Shown here: piece by piece, positions 1 to 8,096 of the stretch
Layout of the letters: each line of letters opens with the position of its first letter
How positions within the stretch are numbered: position 1 is the stretch's first letter
Source of the DNA: an uncultured Oscillospiraceae bacterium
GTDB lineage: Bacteria > Bacillota > Clostridia > Oscillospirales > Oscillospiraceae
Direction of reading: 5' to 3'
Assembly (NCBI GenBank): GCA_947631845.1
Contig: CANRMY010000013.1
Location: 1 to 49,308 of the forward strand
Length of the DNA stretch: 49,308 bases
The notes under the pieces: generated by a model
Databases searched by the model: none
Seen by the model: the letters and a program-made list of their open reading frames with translations, nothing else
Told to the model about the DNA's origin: nothing
Position numbers and translations under genes: made by a program

Positions 1-298
1 ATGGGGAAAGGAGGAGCGAACCGTGCGCCTGAGGGCGAATACTTGGAGCCCGAGGTTAAGCCGGTTCCGCGACGACGTCACGCGCGGATATGAGTGGGAC
101 CATGGGTATCGTTTATTGCCGCGGAAGCCGGACCGCCGTAACAAAACACCAAGCCAAGATACCTGCCAGGCCCTAAAATTGCTTTTCTCTTCTTTGAAGC
201 TTTCTTCTCTTTTGTCAATACAAAAGAGAAGAAAGCGTATCTCCCGCCGCCCTTATAAGGGCGGAACCCCCGCCGGGGTAAGGGCGGACACCTTATAA
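1..298. repeat. Dispersed structured repeat, copy 1 (partial, runs off the left edge)
   Basis: This non-coding stretch shares two blocks with copies further right. About positions 88-150 match 35759-35820 (cgcggatatga.tgggacc, then a gccgcgg hairpin). Positions 180-270 match 35857-35943 and 42698-42786; they hold a long imperfect hairpin of cttttctctt/aagagaagaaagcg type followed by the palindrome cgcccttataagggcg. The right end, GGCGGACACCTTATAA at 283-298, is the exact reverse complement of the left end of the copy at 38414. Its TTATAA supplies the stop codon of nrnA (293-295). I see no convincing gene here; the 91-codon ORF at 23-298 lies wholly in repeat sequence. Confidence 0.75.
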
Positions 299-1243
299 CG
301 CCTCCCGGGCGTTCAGGGCCGCTTCGATGGGGGGGAGGAGCAGGCGCAGAGCTGTTTCGGGATCGGCTTTTATGGTACAGCCGGAGGCCATGGCGTGGCC
401 GCCGCCGCCGAACTGCTTGGCGATCTCGGAGACGTTGACGCGCTGGCCGGAACGGAGGGAGACGCGGCAGGTGCCGTTATCGTTTTCGCGAATGGTGACG
501 CTGACCTGGTGGCCCGCCAGCTTGCCGGCTAGGGAGGCGATGTCGTCCATGTCGTTTTCCGTGACACCGGCGCGGCGCACCATGTCCAGGGTCACGATAT
601 TGACCACGATCTGGCCGTCGTGAAAGGTGCGCAGGCCGGAGTAGACGGCGCCCTCCAGGGCCAGGCGGGCGCGGGAGAAGGTGCGGAAGAAAAGCCGGGA
701 GAGGCCCGCCGTATCCGCCCCGGCCCGGGCCAGGGCGGCCGCCGTCAGGTAAGTATTTTCATTGACGTTGGCGTACTGGAAACAGCCGGTGTCGGTGGAG
801 ACGGCGATGTAGAGAAGGTCGGCCTCGGTCTTGTCGATCCCGCCGCACAGGCTCTCGATGAGCTTCAAAACGATCTCGCCGCAGGCGGCCCGGGAGGCGT
901 CCAGCAGGGTGCTGTCCGCAAAGCCGGTGTTGGAGGGGTGGTGATCCACGGCCAGTTCCACGTTTCCCTGAAAGCCCGCGGGAAAGAGGTTGGGGGAGGC
1001 GATGTCTACGCTGACGGTGTGGGCGGGGGAAAAGTCCTTCCCGGCCAGATAGGGGGCCAGGAAGGGGATGAATTTTTCGGTGATCTCGGGGTTCGGGTAA
1101 AGATACGCCTGTTTGCCGGCTCTGCGCAGGGCGTGGCAGAGGGCCCCGGCGGAGCCCAGAGTATCCCCGTCCGGGCGGGTGTGGGTCAGAAGAAGATAGC
1201 CGTCGTGCTCCCGGAGCCACCGGGCGGCGTCACTCAGCGTCAT
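293..1243 (-). CDS. nrnA: DHH/DHHA1 phosphoesterase, NrnA-type oligoribonuclease/pAp phosphatase
   Basis: This 316-residue protein belongs to the DHH family. NrnA-type members degrade short oligoribonucleotides and dephosphorylate 3'-phosphoadenosine 5'-phosphate. The N-terminal metal motifs are visible as THTRPDGDT near residue 20 and VDHHPS near residue 100. The C-terminal DHHA1 domain carries the glycine-rich GGGGHAMASG near residue 280. Length fits the family. The ATG overlaps the end of rbfA by 14 bases, with GGAGG about 9 bases upstream, so it is the last gene of the nusA-infB operon, its usual place in Firmicutes. The stop codon lies inside the terminal repeat of a dispersed element. 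Confidence 0.92.
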   Translation of the reverse strand: MTLSDAARWLREHDGYLLLTHTRPDGDTLGSAGALCHALRRAGKQAYLYPNPEITEKFIPFLAPYLAGKDFSPAHTVSVDIASPNLFPAGFQGNVELAVDHHPSNTGFADSTLLDASRAACGEIVLKLIESLCGGIDKTEADLLYIAVSTDTGCFQYANVNENTYLTAAALARAGADTAGLSRLFFRTFSRARLALEGAVYSGLRTFHDGQIVVNIVTLDMVRRAGVTENDMDDIASLAGKLAGHQVSVTIRENDNGTCRVSLRSGQRVNVSEIAKQFGGGGHAMASGCTIKADPETALRLLLPPIEAALNAREAL

Positions 1244-1604
1244 CTTCCGGTTCCTCCTCGGTTTTGATGTCCAGAGACGCCAGCAGGGAGTTGATGTGCG
1301 CGCCCTCCTCGATGGAGTGATCCATGACGAAGGTGAGCTCCGGGGTGTTGCGCAGTCTCAGCCGCTGGCCCAGCTCCCGCCGGAGCCACCCGGAGGCGGA
1401 CTTCAGGCCCTGCTTTAAGGCTTTGGCGTCCTCAAGACCCAAGACGCTCAGGTAGACCTTGCAGTATTTGAGATCCCCGCTTGTCTCGCAGGCCGTGACG
1501 GACATAAGGCCTTGATGGATGCGGGGATCCTTGACCTCCCGGAGAAGCTTGTCCATGCACAGGCGGATGTCCTCGTTGATACGATTCAAATGATTGGATG
1601 GCAT
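1230..1604 (-). CDS. rbfA: Ribosome-binding factor A
   Basis: A 124-residue KH-fold protein that binds the 30S subunit near 16S helix 1 and assists late maturation. The sequence shows the family pattern: an N-terminal helix (RINEDIRLCMDKLLREVKD), then VTACETSGDLKYCKVYLSV, and the conserved LRNTPELTFVMDHSIEEG near residues 85-105. It starts at ATG with AAAGG upstream, and its end overlaps nrnA. It sits in the nusA-infB-rbfA operon, but a 148-codon unknown gene separates it from infB. Confidence 0.95.
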   Translation of the reverse strand: MPSNHLNRINEDIRLCMDKLLREVKDPRIHQGLMSVTACETSGDLKYCKVYLSVLGLEDAKALKQGLKSASGWLRRELGQRLRLRNTPELTFVMDHSIEEGAHINSLLASLDIKTEEEPEDDAE

Positions 1605-1616
1605 ACTTTTTTCCTT

Positions 1617-2063
1617 TCAGACCGTGACGGTCAGGTAAATCTGGGAGATCAGTCCCTTGGGGAAGTCCCCGGTATAATCGGGCTCATAGGACGGTTCGCA
1701 CAGAAGGCGCAGGCGCTCCAACTCCAGCTCCCGGAGGGCGCAATGGCGAACCCGGGGCCGCTTCCCGCCGCCGCCCCCCACCCAGAGGGACCAGAGCTCC
1801 AGCGCCTCGCCGGAGGAGAAATTTTCGCGGATATACGCCTTGAGGAGACGCATATCATCCTCGCACGGGGCCAGGTCCAGCTGGGCCCGGAAGGGCATCA
1901 TCGCAAAGCCCAGCACCTCCACCGCCCCTTGGTAGTATGTGTGTTCCGACACCGAAAATCCCGGCGCCGTGACGGTAACGCCCCCGCCGGACCAGGTTCG
2001 TGTACCGCGCGGCGCCATAAGCGGGACCGGCTTTTCCGAGGCGAGCAGAAGAACGCGGCTCAT
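1617..2063 (-). CDS. Unrecognised 148-residue protein between infB and rbfA
   Basis: I do not recognise this protein. The ORF is open far upstream, but the only start with a good ribosome-binding site (AGGAGGGG, 6-7 bases upstream) is the ATG at 2063. The longer reading frame overlaps infB and is its shadow. The product begins MSRVLLLASEKPVPL and contains a glycine run (GGGGGK) near residue 97 and an acidic Asp/Tyr-rich C-terminal third. No signal peptide or membrane segment is seen. It lies 12 bases upstream of rbfA and 59 bases after infB, the slot that holds ylxP (DUF503) in many Firmicutes, but it does not resemble YlxP. A perfect hairpin (2081-2113) separates it from infB. A role in translation is suggested only by position. 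Confidence 0.75.
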   Translation of the reverse strand: MSRVLLLASEKPVPLMAPRGTRTWSGGGVTVTAPGFSVSEHTYYQGAVEVLGFAMMPFRAQLDLAPCEDDMRLLKAYIRENFSSGEALELWSLWVGGGGGKRPRVRHCALRELELERLRLLCEPSYEPDYTGDFPKGLISQIYLTVTV

Positions 2064-2080
2064 GTGTCCCCTCCTATAAA

Positions 2081-2113
2081 ATATTTTTCCAAGGGAATCC
2101 CTTGGAAAAATAT
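2081..2113 (-). terminator. Perfect 15-bp hairpin between infB and the unknown gene
   Basis: The arms atatttttccaaggg (2081-2095) and cccttggaaaaatat (2099-2113) pair perfectly around a three-base loop. On the minus strand the A-rich arm is followed by TTTTATA, so this could act as a weak intrinsic terminator or processing site inside the operon, lowering rbfA relative to infB. It lacks a clean U-run. Confidence 0.5.
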
Positions 2114-2122
2114 TATAATTTG

Positions 2123-4471
2123 TTAAATCTGCTCCATGACGAAGCACTCGATGACGTCGCCCACCTTGACGTCGTTGAATTTTTCCACCTGCATACCGCA
2201 CTCGTAGCCGGAGGCCACCTCGCGCACGTCGTCCTTGAAGCGCCGGAGAGACGCCAGCTCCCCGTCGAAGATGATGACGTTGTCGCGGATGACGCGCACC
2301 TTGCAGCCGCGCTGGATCTTGCCGTCCAGCACATAACAGCCGCAGACGGTGCCCACCTTGGAGACCTTGTAGGTCTCCCGCACCTCGGCGTGGCCCAGCT
2401 GGACCTCCCGGAATTTCGGGGCCAGCATACCCTTCATGGCGGACTCGATCTCGCCGATGCAGTCGTAAATGATGTTGTAAAGCCGGATGTCCACATGGCT
2501 TCTGGCGGCGGACTCCCGGGCGGCGTTGTCCGGGCGGACGTTGAAGCCCACCACGATGGCCCCGGAGGTGGCGGCCAGCATCACGTCGGATTCGGAGATG
2601 GCGCCCACGGCGGAGTGGATCACGCGGACCCGGACCTCCTCGTTGGTCAGCTTCTCCAAACTGGCCTTGATGGCCTCGGCGGAGCCCTGGACGTCGGCCT
2701 TGACGATGATGGGCAGCTCCTTCAGCTCGCCCTCCTTGATCTGGGCGAAAAGATCCTCCAGGGAGACCTTCCGTGCGCCGGTGTCGGGGGCGTTGCGGTT
2801 TTGCTTGCGCTCCTCGGCCAGCTCGCGGGCCATGCGCTCGTCCGCCACGGCGTTGAAGATGTCGCCGGCGTCGGGCACCTCGTTCATGCCCGCGATCTCC
2901 ACGGGGACGGAGGGGCCGGCCTCGGTGACGCGCTCGCCCTTGTCGTTCATCATGGTGCGCACGCGGCCCACCGCCGTGCCGGCGATGATGATGTCGCCCT
3001 GCTTCAAGGTGCCGTTCTGCACCAGGACGGTCATGATGGGGCCGCGGCCCTTGTCCAGGCGGGCCTCGATGACCACGCCGCGCGCCGCGCGGTTGGGGTT
3101 GGCCTTCAGCTCCTGGACCTCGGCCAGAACCACCAGATTTTCCAAAAGCTCTTGGACGCCCTCGCCGGTCTTGGCGGAGATGGGGCACACGATGGTGTCG
3201 CCGCCCCACTCCTCGGGGACGATGTCGTACTCGGTGAGCTGCTGCTTGATGCGCTCGGGATTGGCGCCGTGGACGTCCATCTTGTTGATGGCCACCACGA
3301 TGGGGATCTTGGCCGCCTTGGCGTGGTTGATGGATTCGATGGTCTGGGGCATGATGCCGTCGTCGGCGGCTACCACTAAGATGGCGATATCCGTGGCCAT
3401 AGCGCCGCGGGCGCGCATGGAGGTGAACGCCTCGTGGCCCGGGGTGTCCAGGAAGGTGATGGGACTGCCGTTGACCATGACCCGGTAGGCGCCGATGTGC
3501 TGGGTGATGCCGCCGGCCTCGCCGGAGGCCACGTTGGAGGACCGGATCTTGTCCAAAAGGGAGGTTTTGCCGTGGTCCACGTGGCCCATGACCACCACCA
3601 CGGGGGCGCGGGGCTGAAGCTCCTCGGCGGTATCCTGCCGGTCATCGATGAGGCGCTCCTCGATGGTGACCACCACCTCGCGCTCCACCTTACAGCCCAG
3701 CTCCATGGCCACCAGGGCGGCGGTGTCGTAGTCGATGGTGTCGCTCACCGAGGCCATGACGCCCATTTTGATGAGGGATCTCACCACCTCGGCGCCGGTC
3801 TTCTTCATGCGGGAGGCCAGCTCGCCTACGCTGATCTCGTCGGGGATCTGCACCTTCACGGGGGCCTTCTTGGCCACCTCGAACTGGAGACGTCTTAACC
3901 TGTCGCGCTCCTCCTGGCGGCGCTTGGCGGATTTATCCTGGGCGGGATTCGTCCTCTGCTGGCCGCCCTTTTTCTTGATCTGCTCCTTGCCGCGCTTCAT
4001 ATTCTGGGCGCGCTCTCCGGCCATCTGGTCGAAGCGCTCGTCGTATTTTTCGATGTTGATGGTGACGCCGGAGGTGTCGATGACACGCTTCTGCTTCTCC
4101 GGCCGGGGGGTGAACTGCTTCTCCGGCTTGGGCTTGGCCTGGCCGGCGCTCTGGGACTGGGGCGCGGCGGGCTTGGCCGGGGTCTTGCCCGCCTGAGCCT
4201 CCGGGGCCGCGGGCGCGGAGGAGGCCGTACCGGCGGCCGGCTCCGCCTTGGGAGCGGCGGGCTTCACGTCGGTGAACACCTCCGCGATGGATTCCATCTG
4301 GTGATGCTGGGTCAGATACTCAAAAATGTAGTCAAGCTCCTGATTTTCAAGCACCTGCATATGATTTTTGGGCGTAGTGGCATACTTCGTCAGTATCTCC
4401 GTAACGACCTTCGTGGCGACTTTAAAATCCTTCGCCACCTCATGTACCCTGTATTTTACTACAACTGCCAT
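2123..4471 (-). CDS. infB: Translation initiation factor IF-2
   Basis: A 782-residue GTPase that recruits fMet-tRNA to the 30S subunit and promotes subunit joining. An IF2_N domain occupies residues 1-50. An Ala/Pro/Lys-rich linker follows to about 200, then a second IF2_N-like segment. The G domain begins near 285 with the P-loop GHVDHGKT at 296-303, then the switch II DTPGHEA and NKMD motifs. Domains II, III and the C-terminal fMet-tRNA-binding domain complete the protein. Length is normal. The low-complexity linker is long, as is common in Clostridia. It lies downstream of the L7Ae-like gene in the nusA operon. Confidence 0.98.
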   Translation of the reverse strand: MAVVVKYRVHEVAKDFKVATKVVTEILTKYATTPKNHMQVLENQELDYIFEYLTQHHQMESIAEVFTDVKPAAPKAEPAAGTASSAPAAPEAQAGKTPAKPAAPQSQSAGQAKPKPEKQFTPRPEKQKRVIDTSGVTINIEKYDERFDQMAGERAQNMKRGKEQIKKKGGQQRTNPAQDKSAKRRQEERDRLRRLQFEVAKKAPVKVQIPDEISVGELASRMKKTGAEVVRSLIKMGVMASVSDTIDYDTAALVAMELGCKVEREVVVTIEERLIDDRQDTAEELQPRAPVVVVMGHVDHGKTSLLDKIRSSNVASGEAGGITQHIGAYRVMVNGSPITFLDTPGHEAFTSMRARGAMATDIAILVVAADDGIMPQTIESINHAKAAKIPIVVAINKMDVHGANPERIKQQLTEYDIVPEEWGGDTIVCPISAKTGEGVQELLENLVVLAEVQELKANPNRAARGVVIEARLDKGRGPIMTVLVQNGTLKQGDIIIAGTAVGRVRTMMNDKGERVTEAGPSVPVEIAGMNEVPDAGDIFNAVADERMARELAEERKQNRNAPDTGARKVSLEDLFAQIKEGELKELPIIVKADVQGSAEAIKASLEKLTNEEVRVRVIHSAVGAISESDVMLAATSGAIVVGFNVRPDNAARESAARSHVDIRLYNIIYDCIGEIESAMKGMLAPKFREVQLGHAEVRETYKVSKVGTVCGCYVLDGKIQRGCKVRVIRDNVIIFDGELASLRRFKDDVREVASGYECGMQVEKFNDVKVGDVIECFVMEQI

Positions 4472-4536
4472 ACTTGAAAAATCATCCTTTCAAAATGCTT
4501 GAAATATCTGTATAGGAACTGCCTGGGGACGCGCGG

Positions 4537-4953
4537 TCATTTCTTTTTGCCGCGCCGGATATTGGCCTGATGGCGCCGGGCTTCCCGCTGCCGCTCCAGA
4601 GCCTTTTCGTTTTGCCGGTCTAAGGCCGCCTTGATGTCCGAGAACCCCGGATGCTCCGTGGAGAGCTTGTCGATGAAGGCGCTGGCGAAGGAGATATCGG
4701 TAACGGCGGCGGCGCTGACGGGGCCCTTGCCCAGGGCCGCGCCCAGGGCTTCTTTGGGATAGGGGAGGGCGGCCACGGGGCAGTGGGCGGCGGCGGAGGC
4801 GTTTTGCGCCCGGGTCAGGGCGTTTTCGCCGGCGTCCGAGGCCGTCAGAATGACCTTGGCCTTTCCGGCGCGGGCGGCCATGGCGATGTATTCCTCGCCC
4901 ACCTCCACCCGGCCGGCTCTCATCGCCAGACCCAGAAAGCTGAGGGCGCTCAT
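4537..4953 (-). CDS. L7Ae/L30e-family ribosomal protein (YlxQ-like)
   Basis: A 138-residue protein with an L7Ae/L30e RNA-binding fold. It opens with LSFLGLAMRAGRVEVGEE, the pattern of YlxQ proteins, and has a C-terminal basic tail (RRHQANIRRGKKK) likely to contact RNA. Members bind kink-turn RNA. Its ATG overlaps the ylxR stop as ATGA, so translation is coupled. It sits between ylxR and infB, the standard Firmicutes position. The basic tail makes it longer than the roughly 100-residue family norm. Confidence 0.9.
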   Translation of the reverse strand: MSALSFLGLAMRAGRVEVGEEYIAMAARAGKAKVILTASDAGENALTRAQNASAAAHCPVAALPYPKEALGAALGKGPVSAAAVTDISFASAFIDKLSTEHPGFSDIKAALDRQNEKALERQREARRHQANIRRGKKK

Positions 4954-5219
4954 TCCTCCGCCTCCAGCTGGGCCTTCAGCGTGTCAAAGATGCTTTCGGG
5001 GATCTCCGTGCCCAACGCTCTGCCCAGGGCGCGGGATTTGATGGCCTTTTTCAGGCACGCGGGATCCGGGCAGATATACGCGCCACGGCCCGGTTTTTTG
5101 CCGCGGGCGTCGATGGAAACCTCCCCCTCCGGGGAGCGGACCACCCGTGTCAGCTCGCGCTTGGGCCTCTGGGCGCGGCACCCCACGCACTGGCGCAGGG
5201 GGATCTTTTTCTCGGGCAA
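4950..5219 (-). CDS. ylxR: YlxR (DUF448) RNA-binding protein
   Basis: A small protein with the DUF448 signature: IPLRQCVGCRAQRPKREL near the N terminus, then RGKKPGRGAYICPDPACL and a Lys/Arg-rich helix. I chose the TTG at 5217-5219 because AAAGGA lies 9 bases upstream and homologues begin just before IPxRxCVGC. An in-frame GTG at 5255 would add 12 residues (89 to 101) but has a poorly placed ribosome-binding site. YlxR homologues in Bacillus and Clostridium bind RNase P RNA or act as nucleoid/transcription regulators. The gene is in its usual position between nusA and the L7Ae-like gene. Confidence 0.9.
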   Translation of the reverse strand: MPEKKIPLRQCVGCRAQRPKRELTRVVRSPEGEVSIDARGKKPGRGAYICPDPACLKKAIKSRALGRALGTEIPESIFDTLKAQLEAEE

Positions 5220-5269
5220 AGCGATCAATCCTTTCGGCGGCAAATGGCCGGACACAGCTCCGGGGCGGG

Positions 5270-6343
5270 TCAGCCCTCAAAGCTTTCGGGCTTGATGTCG
5301 ATCTTGAAGCCGGTGAGCCGGGCGGCCAGACGGACGTTCTGCCCCTCCTTGCCGATGGCCAGGGAGAGCTGATTGTCCGGGACGATGACCCGGCAGACCT
5401 TGGAGTCGTCTAAAAATTCCACCTTGGTGACGGAGGAGGGGGAGAGGGCCGCCGCCACGTATTCGCAGGGGTCCTCGGAGTATTTGATGATGTCGATCTT
5501 CTCGTCGCGCAGCTCCTTGACCACGGCGCCCACGCGGCCGCCGCGGGGGCCCACGCAGGAGCCGATGGGCTCCACCTCGGGGTCGGAGGACCAGACGGCG
5601 ATCTTGGTGCGGCTGCCCGGCTCGCGGGCGATGGACTTGATCTCCACGGTGCCGTCCATGATCTCGGGGACCTCCAGCTCAAACAGGCGCTTGACAAGGC
5701 CCGGATGGGTGCGGGAGACGCGCACCTGGGGGCCGGCCCCCAGCTTGCGCACGTCGATGACGTAAACCTTGAGCATGTCGCCCTCCCGCAGCTCCTCGCC
5801 GGGTACGCGCTCGTCGGCGGGCATGACAGCTTCGGTGTATTCACTGCCGGCACCCAGATTCAGGGTGACGGAGCCCCGGGCCGGGTCGATGCGGCTGACG
5901 GTGCCGGTCAGGATCTCGTGGCCCTTGGTGGAGAACTCCTGATAGACCTGATTGCGCTCGGCCTCGCGGATGCCCTGGATGATCACCTGCTTGGCGGCCT
6001 GGGCGGCGATGCGGCCGAATTTCTTGGTGTCCACAGGCACGTTCACCGTGTCGCCGGCGGCGGCATGCTTGTTGTAGCGCTGGGCCTCCTCGGGGAGCAG
6101 CTGGATGTCGGGATCCTCCACCTCCTCCACCACGTCCTTGCGGACGTACATGGCGATGCGCTTTTTGGCCTCGTCCACCTCCACCACCATGCGGTCCTCG
6201 GCGGCGGGGCTGTCCTTGCGGAGAGCCGCCAAAAGGGCCTGGCGGATCTTCTCGAACATATCCTCCCGGGGGATGCCCTTCTCCTTCTCGATGTCGGCGA
6301 TGGCGTCAAAAAACTCTGCGTTGACTGCGTTCGGTGCGTTCAT
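5270..6343 (-). CDS. nusA: Transcription termination/antitermination factor NusA
   Basis: A 357-residue transcription elongation factor that binds RNA polymerase and nascent RNA and stimulates pausing and intrinsic termination. An N-terminal polymerase-binding domain (1-125) is followed by an S1 domain (from about 135, ILTGTVSRIDPARG) and two KH domains (IGSCVGPRGGRVGAVV near 235; LAIGKEGQNVRLAARLTG near 335). It lacks the C-terminal acidic repeats of proteobacterial NusA, as is typical of Firmicutes. AAGGAG precedes the ATG. It follows rimP by 37 bases. Its operon leader contains an intrinsic terminator suited to NusA feedback. Confidence 0.98.
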   Translation of the reverse strand: MNAPNAVNAEFFDAIADIEKEKGIPREDMFEKIRQALLAALRKDSPAAEDRMVVEVDEAKKRIAMYVRKDVVEEVEDPDIQLLPEEAQRYNKHAAAGDTVNVPVDTKKFGRIAAQAAKQVIIQGIREAERNQVYQEFSTKGHEILTGTVSRIDPARGSVTLNLGAGSEYTEAVMPADERVPGEELREGDMLKVYVIDVRKLGAGPQVRVSRTHPGLVKRLFELEVPEIMDGTVEIKSIAREPGSRTKIAVWSSDPEVEPIGSCVGPRGGRVGAVVKELRDEKIDIIKYSEDPCEYVAAALSPSSVTKVEFLDDSKVCRVIVPDNQLSLAIGKEGQNVRLAARLTGFKIDIKPESFEG

Positions 6344-6380
6344 GATGACACTCCTTATAGTTATACCTTCTACGGTTTAT

Positions 6381-6836
6381 TCATTCAAGCCTCAGACGGA
6401 CCGAGGCTGTCTGGGCCGGGGAGAAGGTCTTTGTCTCCCCCGCCTTTGTTTCCAGGGTGACGGCGCCGACGTCGTAGCCGCGCAGATACCCCAGGTACTC
6501 CTTCTGACCGTCCACGGCGCTGTAGAGCTTCACGGCGATGTATGAGCCCAGGAAGCGCTGAAAATCCGAGGGCCGCTTCAACGCCCGCTCCACGCCGGCG
6601 GAGGAGACCTCGAAATTGTAGCTCTGCTCGATGGGGTCGGCCTCGTCCAGCAGAGGATCCAGCGCCCGGGAAACGGCCTCGCAGTCGTCGATGGAGACGC
6701 CGCCCTCCTTATCGATATACACGCGCAGGAACCACTCGCCGACCTCCCGCACATATTCCACGTCCCAAAGCTCGCACCCCTGGGCCTCCACCACCGGGCG
6801 GGCCAGTTCGGCGACCAGATCCGTGACCTTGCTCAT
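6381..6836 (-). CDS. rimP: Ribosome maturation factor RimP
   Basis: A 151-residue protein needed for maturation of the 30S head domain. The family signatures are visible: GCELWDVEYVREVGEWFLRVYID near residues 20-45, the acidic DDCEAVSRALDPLLDE, and EVSSAGVERALKRPSDFQRFLG near 80-100. It is the first gene of the nusA-infB operon. TAGGAG lies 7 bases before the ATG. The promoter (6937-6965) and a leader terminator (6885-6910) lie upstream. Confidence 0.97.
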   Translation of the reverse strand: MSKVTDLVAELARPVVEAQGCELWDVEYVREVGEWFLRVYIDKEGGVSIDDCEAVSRALDPLLDEADPIEQSYNFEVSSAGVERALKRPSDFQRFLGSYIAVKLYSAVDGQKEYLGYLRGYDVGAVTLETKAGETKTFSPAQTASVRLRLE

Positions 6837-6884
6837 GGACTCACTCCTAAATCATGGAAAATATTGCCCGCTGAAAATTTGCGT

Positions 6885-6910
6885 AAAAAAGAGTGGGAAC
6901 ATACCCACTC
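6885..6910 (-). terminator. Leader terminator/attenuator of the rimP-nusA operon
   Basis: On the minus strand GAGTGGG and CCCACTC pair around a six-base loop and are followed directly by six U residues. It lies between the promoter and the first gene, so it can only act by attenuating the operon. NusA-dependent leader attenuation of this operon has been described in Bacillus subtilis; the same role here is inference from position. Confidence 0.8.
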
Positions 6911-6936
6911 AAGCAAATCCTCATACCAACATACTC

Positions 6937-6965
6937 ATTATAGCACAGGTTACCGGCCTTTGCAA
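6937..6965 (-). promoter_or_regulatory. Sigma-A promoter of the rimP-nusA-infB operon
   Basis: On the minus strand: TTGCAA (-35, 6960-6965), 17-base spacer, TATAAT (-10, 6937-6942). It is the only consensus-like promoter found before rimP. The predicted transcript begins roughly 25 bases before the leader terminator. Confidence 0.8.
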
Positions 6966-7000
6966 GTGTTTTTTCAAATTTCGGGGCGGGATTTCTCCTG

Positions 7001-7029
7001 TTGACAAACGGAAAAATTTCACCTAAACT
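7001..7029 (+). promoter_or_regulatory. Sigma-A promoter of the lipoprotein gene
   Basis: TTGACA (7001-7006), 17-base spacer, TAAACT (7024-7029). It lies 53 bases before the lipoprotein ATG and is divergent from the rimP promoter, with the two -35 boxes about 35 bases apart. Confidence 0.75.
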
Positions 7030-7081
7030 ATGGGCAGGAACAAGGTAATGGAACAAGACGGACGGAAAAGGAGAATGCGCG

Positions 7082-8014
7082 ATGAAAAAAGCTTTGGCGC
7101 TGACGCTGGCGCTTGTATGGATCGTGGCTCTGGGCGGATGTATCGCCGGAGGGCCGGGGGAGACGCTGCCCCCGGAGACCGGCGGCGGGACGCAGACGGA
7201 GGACACCGGGAAGTCCCCGGACACCACGGCCCCGGACACCACGCCGGAGGACACGACGCCCCCGGATACCCAGACCGAGGACACCGCGCCGGCTCTGCCC
7301 GTGCTGGCGGGCTTCGGCCCCGTGGCGGAGGCCGTAGGCGCGGCGGCGACGGGCTGGGAATTCATGAATACCTCCGACGCGGCCAAGCTGCTGTCCGACG
7401 GCGCCGCCGGGGCGGCCGTCCTCTCCGTGGGGGAGGCGGCGCGGATCTACAACGAGACGGACGGGGCCATCGCCGTCGCGGCCCTGCTCACCTCCGGCGG
7501 CTGGGTGATCGCCGAGCAGGGGGACGCTATCCGGGATATCTTCTCCCTGGCGGGCAAGACGGTGTACGTCCCCGCCGGCGAGGCGGAGGCGGCGGCCGTA
7601 TTCGGGTACATAGCGGGGGAGTACGGCTTTGAGATCGGCTCCACGCTGAAGCTGGAGGCGACCGAGGATGCGCGAAGCAAGACGCCGGCGCTCCTGCCCG
7701 GGGATCTCTACGGAAATGCCGCCCAGAGGGCGGCCATCGACCTGCTGGCGGAGTGGAAGGACGTGACGGGCCAGAGCCTGTGGCCCGGCCTGTGCCTGGC
7801 GGTGCGCCAGGACGCGGAGGGGGCGGAGGCCCTGGCCAGCGCGGCGAAAAAAGCGCTGGAGGGGGCCAAAGCGCTTCCCGGAACGGAATATATGTATGTG
7901 ACGGGGGCGGACACCCTGCGGGAGAGCCTGCGGAGCTATTTGAGCCTTCTCTACAGGCTCGACCCTGAAATCATCGGCGGGTATATCCCGGACGATGGAT
8001 TTTATACCCCCTGA
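7082..8014 (+). CDS. Lipoprotein resembling an ABC-transporter solute-binding protein
   Basis: A 310-residue secreted lipoprotein. Residues 1-20 form a signal peptide ending in a lipobox-like VALGGC, with Cys20 as the lipidation site. Residues 25-70 are a Thr/Asp/Pro-rich linker. The remainder has the alternating pattern of an NMT1/SsuA-type solute-binding fold: AAVLSVGEAARIYNE, then VYVPAGEAEAAAVFGYIAGEYGFE, then LPGDLYGNAA. No permease or ATPase gene is adjacent, so its partner and ligand are unknown and it could be a degenerate or sensor-type binding protein. The ATG is preceded by AAAAGGAG. Fold assignment is moderate; the lipoprotein call is firm. Confidence 0.8.
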   Translation: MKKALALTLALVWIVALGGCIAGGPGETLPPETGGGTQTEDTGKSPDTTAPDTTPEDTTPPDTQTEDTAPALPVLAGFGPVAEAVGAAATGWEFMNTSDAAKLLSDGAAGAAVLSVGEAARIYNETDGAIAVAALLTSGGWVIAEQGDAIRDIFSLAGKTVYVPAGEAEAAAVFGYIAGEYGFEIGSTLKLEATEDARSKTPALLPGDLYGNAAQRAAIDLLAEWKDVTGQSLWPGLCLAVRQDAEGAEALASAAKKALEGAKALPGTEYMYVTGADTLRESLRSYLSLLYRLDPEIIGGYIPDDGFYTP

Positions 8015-8043
8015 AAACCCTGACGGTATCGATATTAAAATTT

Positions 8044-8065
8044 CAAGGCCGCTGACGCGGCCTTG
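8044..8065. terminator. Hairpin after the lipoprotein gene
   Basis: caaggccgc (8044-8052) and gcggccttg (8057-8065) pair perfectly around tgac. There is no U-run on the plus strand, so termination may be weak. Confidence 0.45.
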
Positions 8066-8096
8066 AAGCTTAACGGTTATTTTCGGAGTGAAAACC

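Noticed and set aside
23-298. 91-codon frame at the left edge
   Set aside because: It is made entirely of repeat sequence that is non-coding in the other copies, where the frame is not kept.
2064-3209. Upstream extension of the 530-codon minus-strand frame ending at 1617
   Set aside because: It overlaps infB in another frame and has the Arg/Gly/His-rich composition of a shadow. The true gene starts at 2063, where the ribosome-binding site is.
2102-3379. 425-codon plus-strand frame rich in His/Asp/Gly/Val
   Set aside because: Antisense shadow of infB; composition is that of reversed GC-rich codons and no domain is visible.
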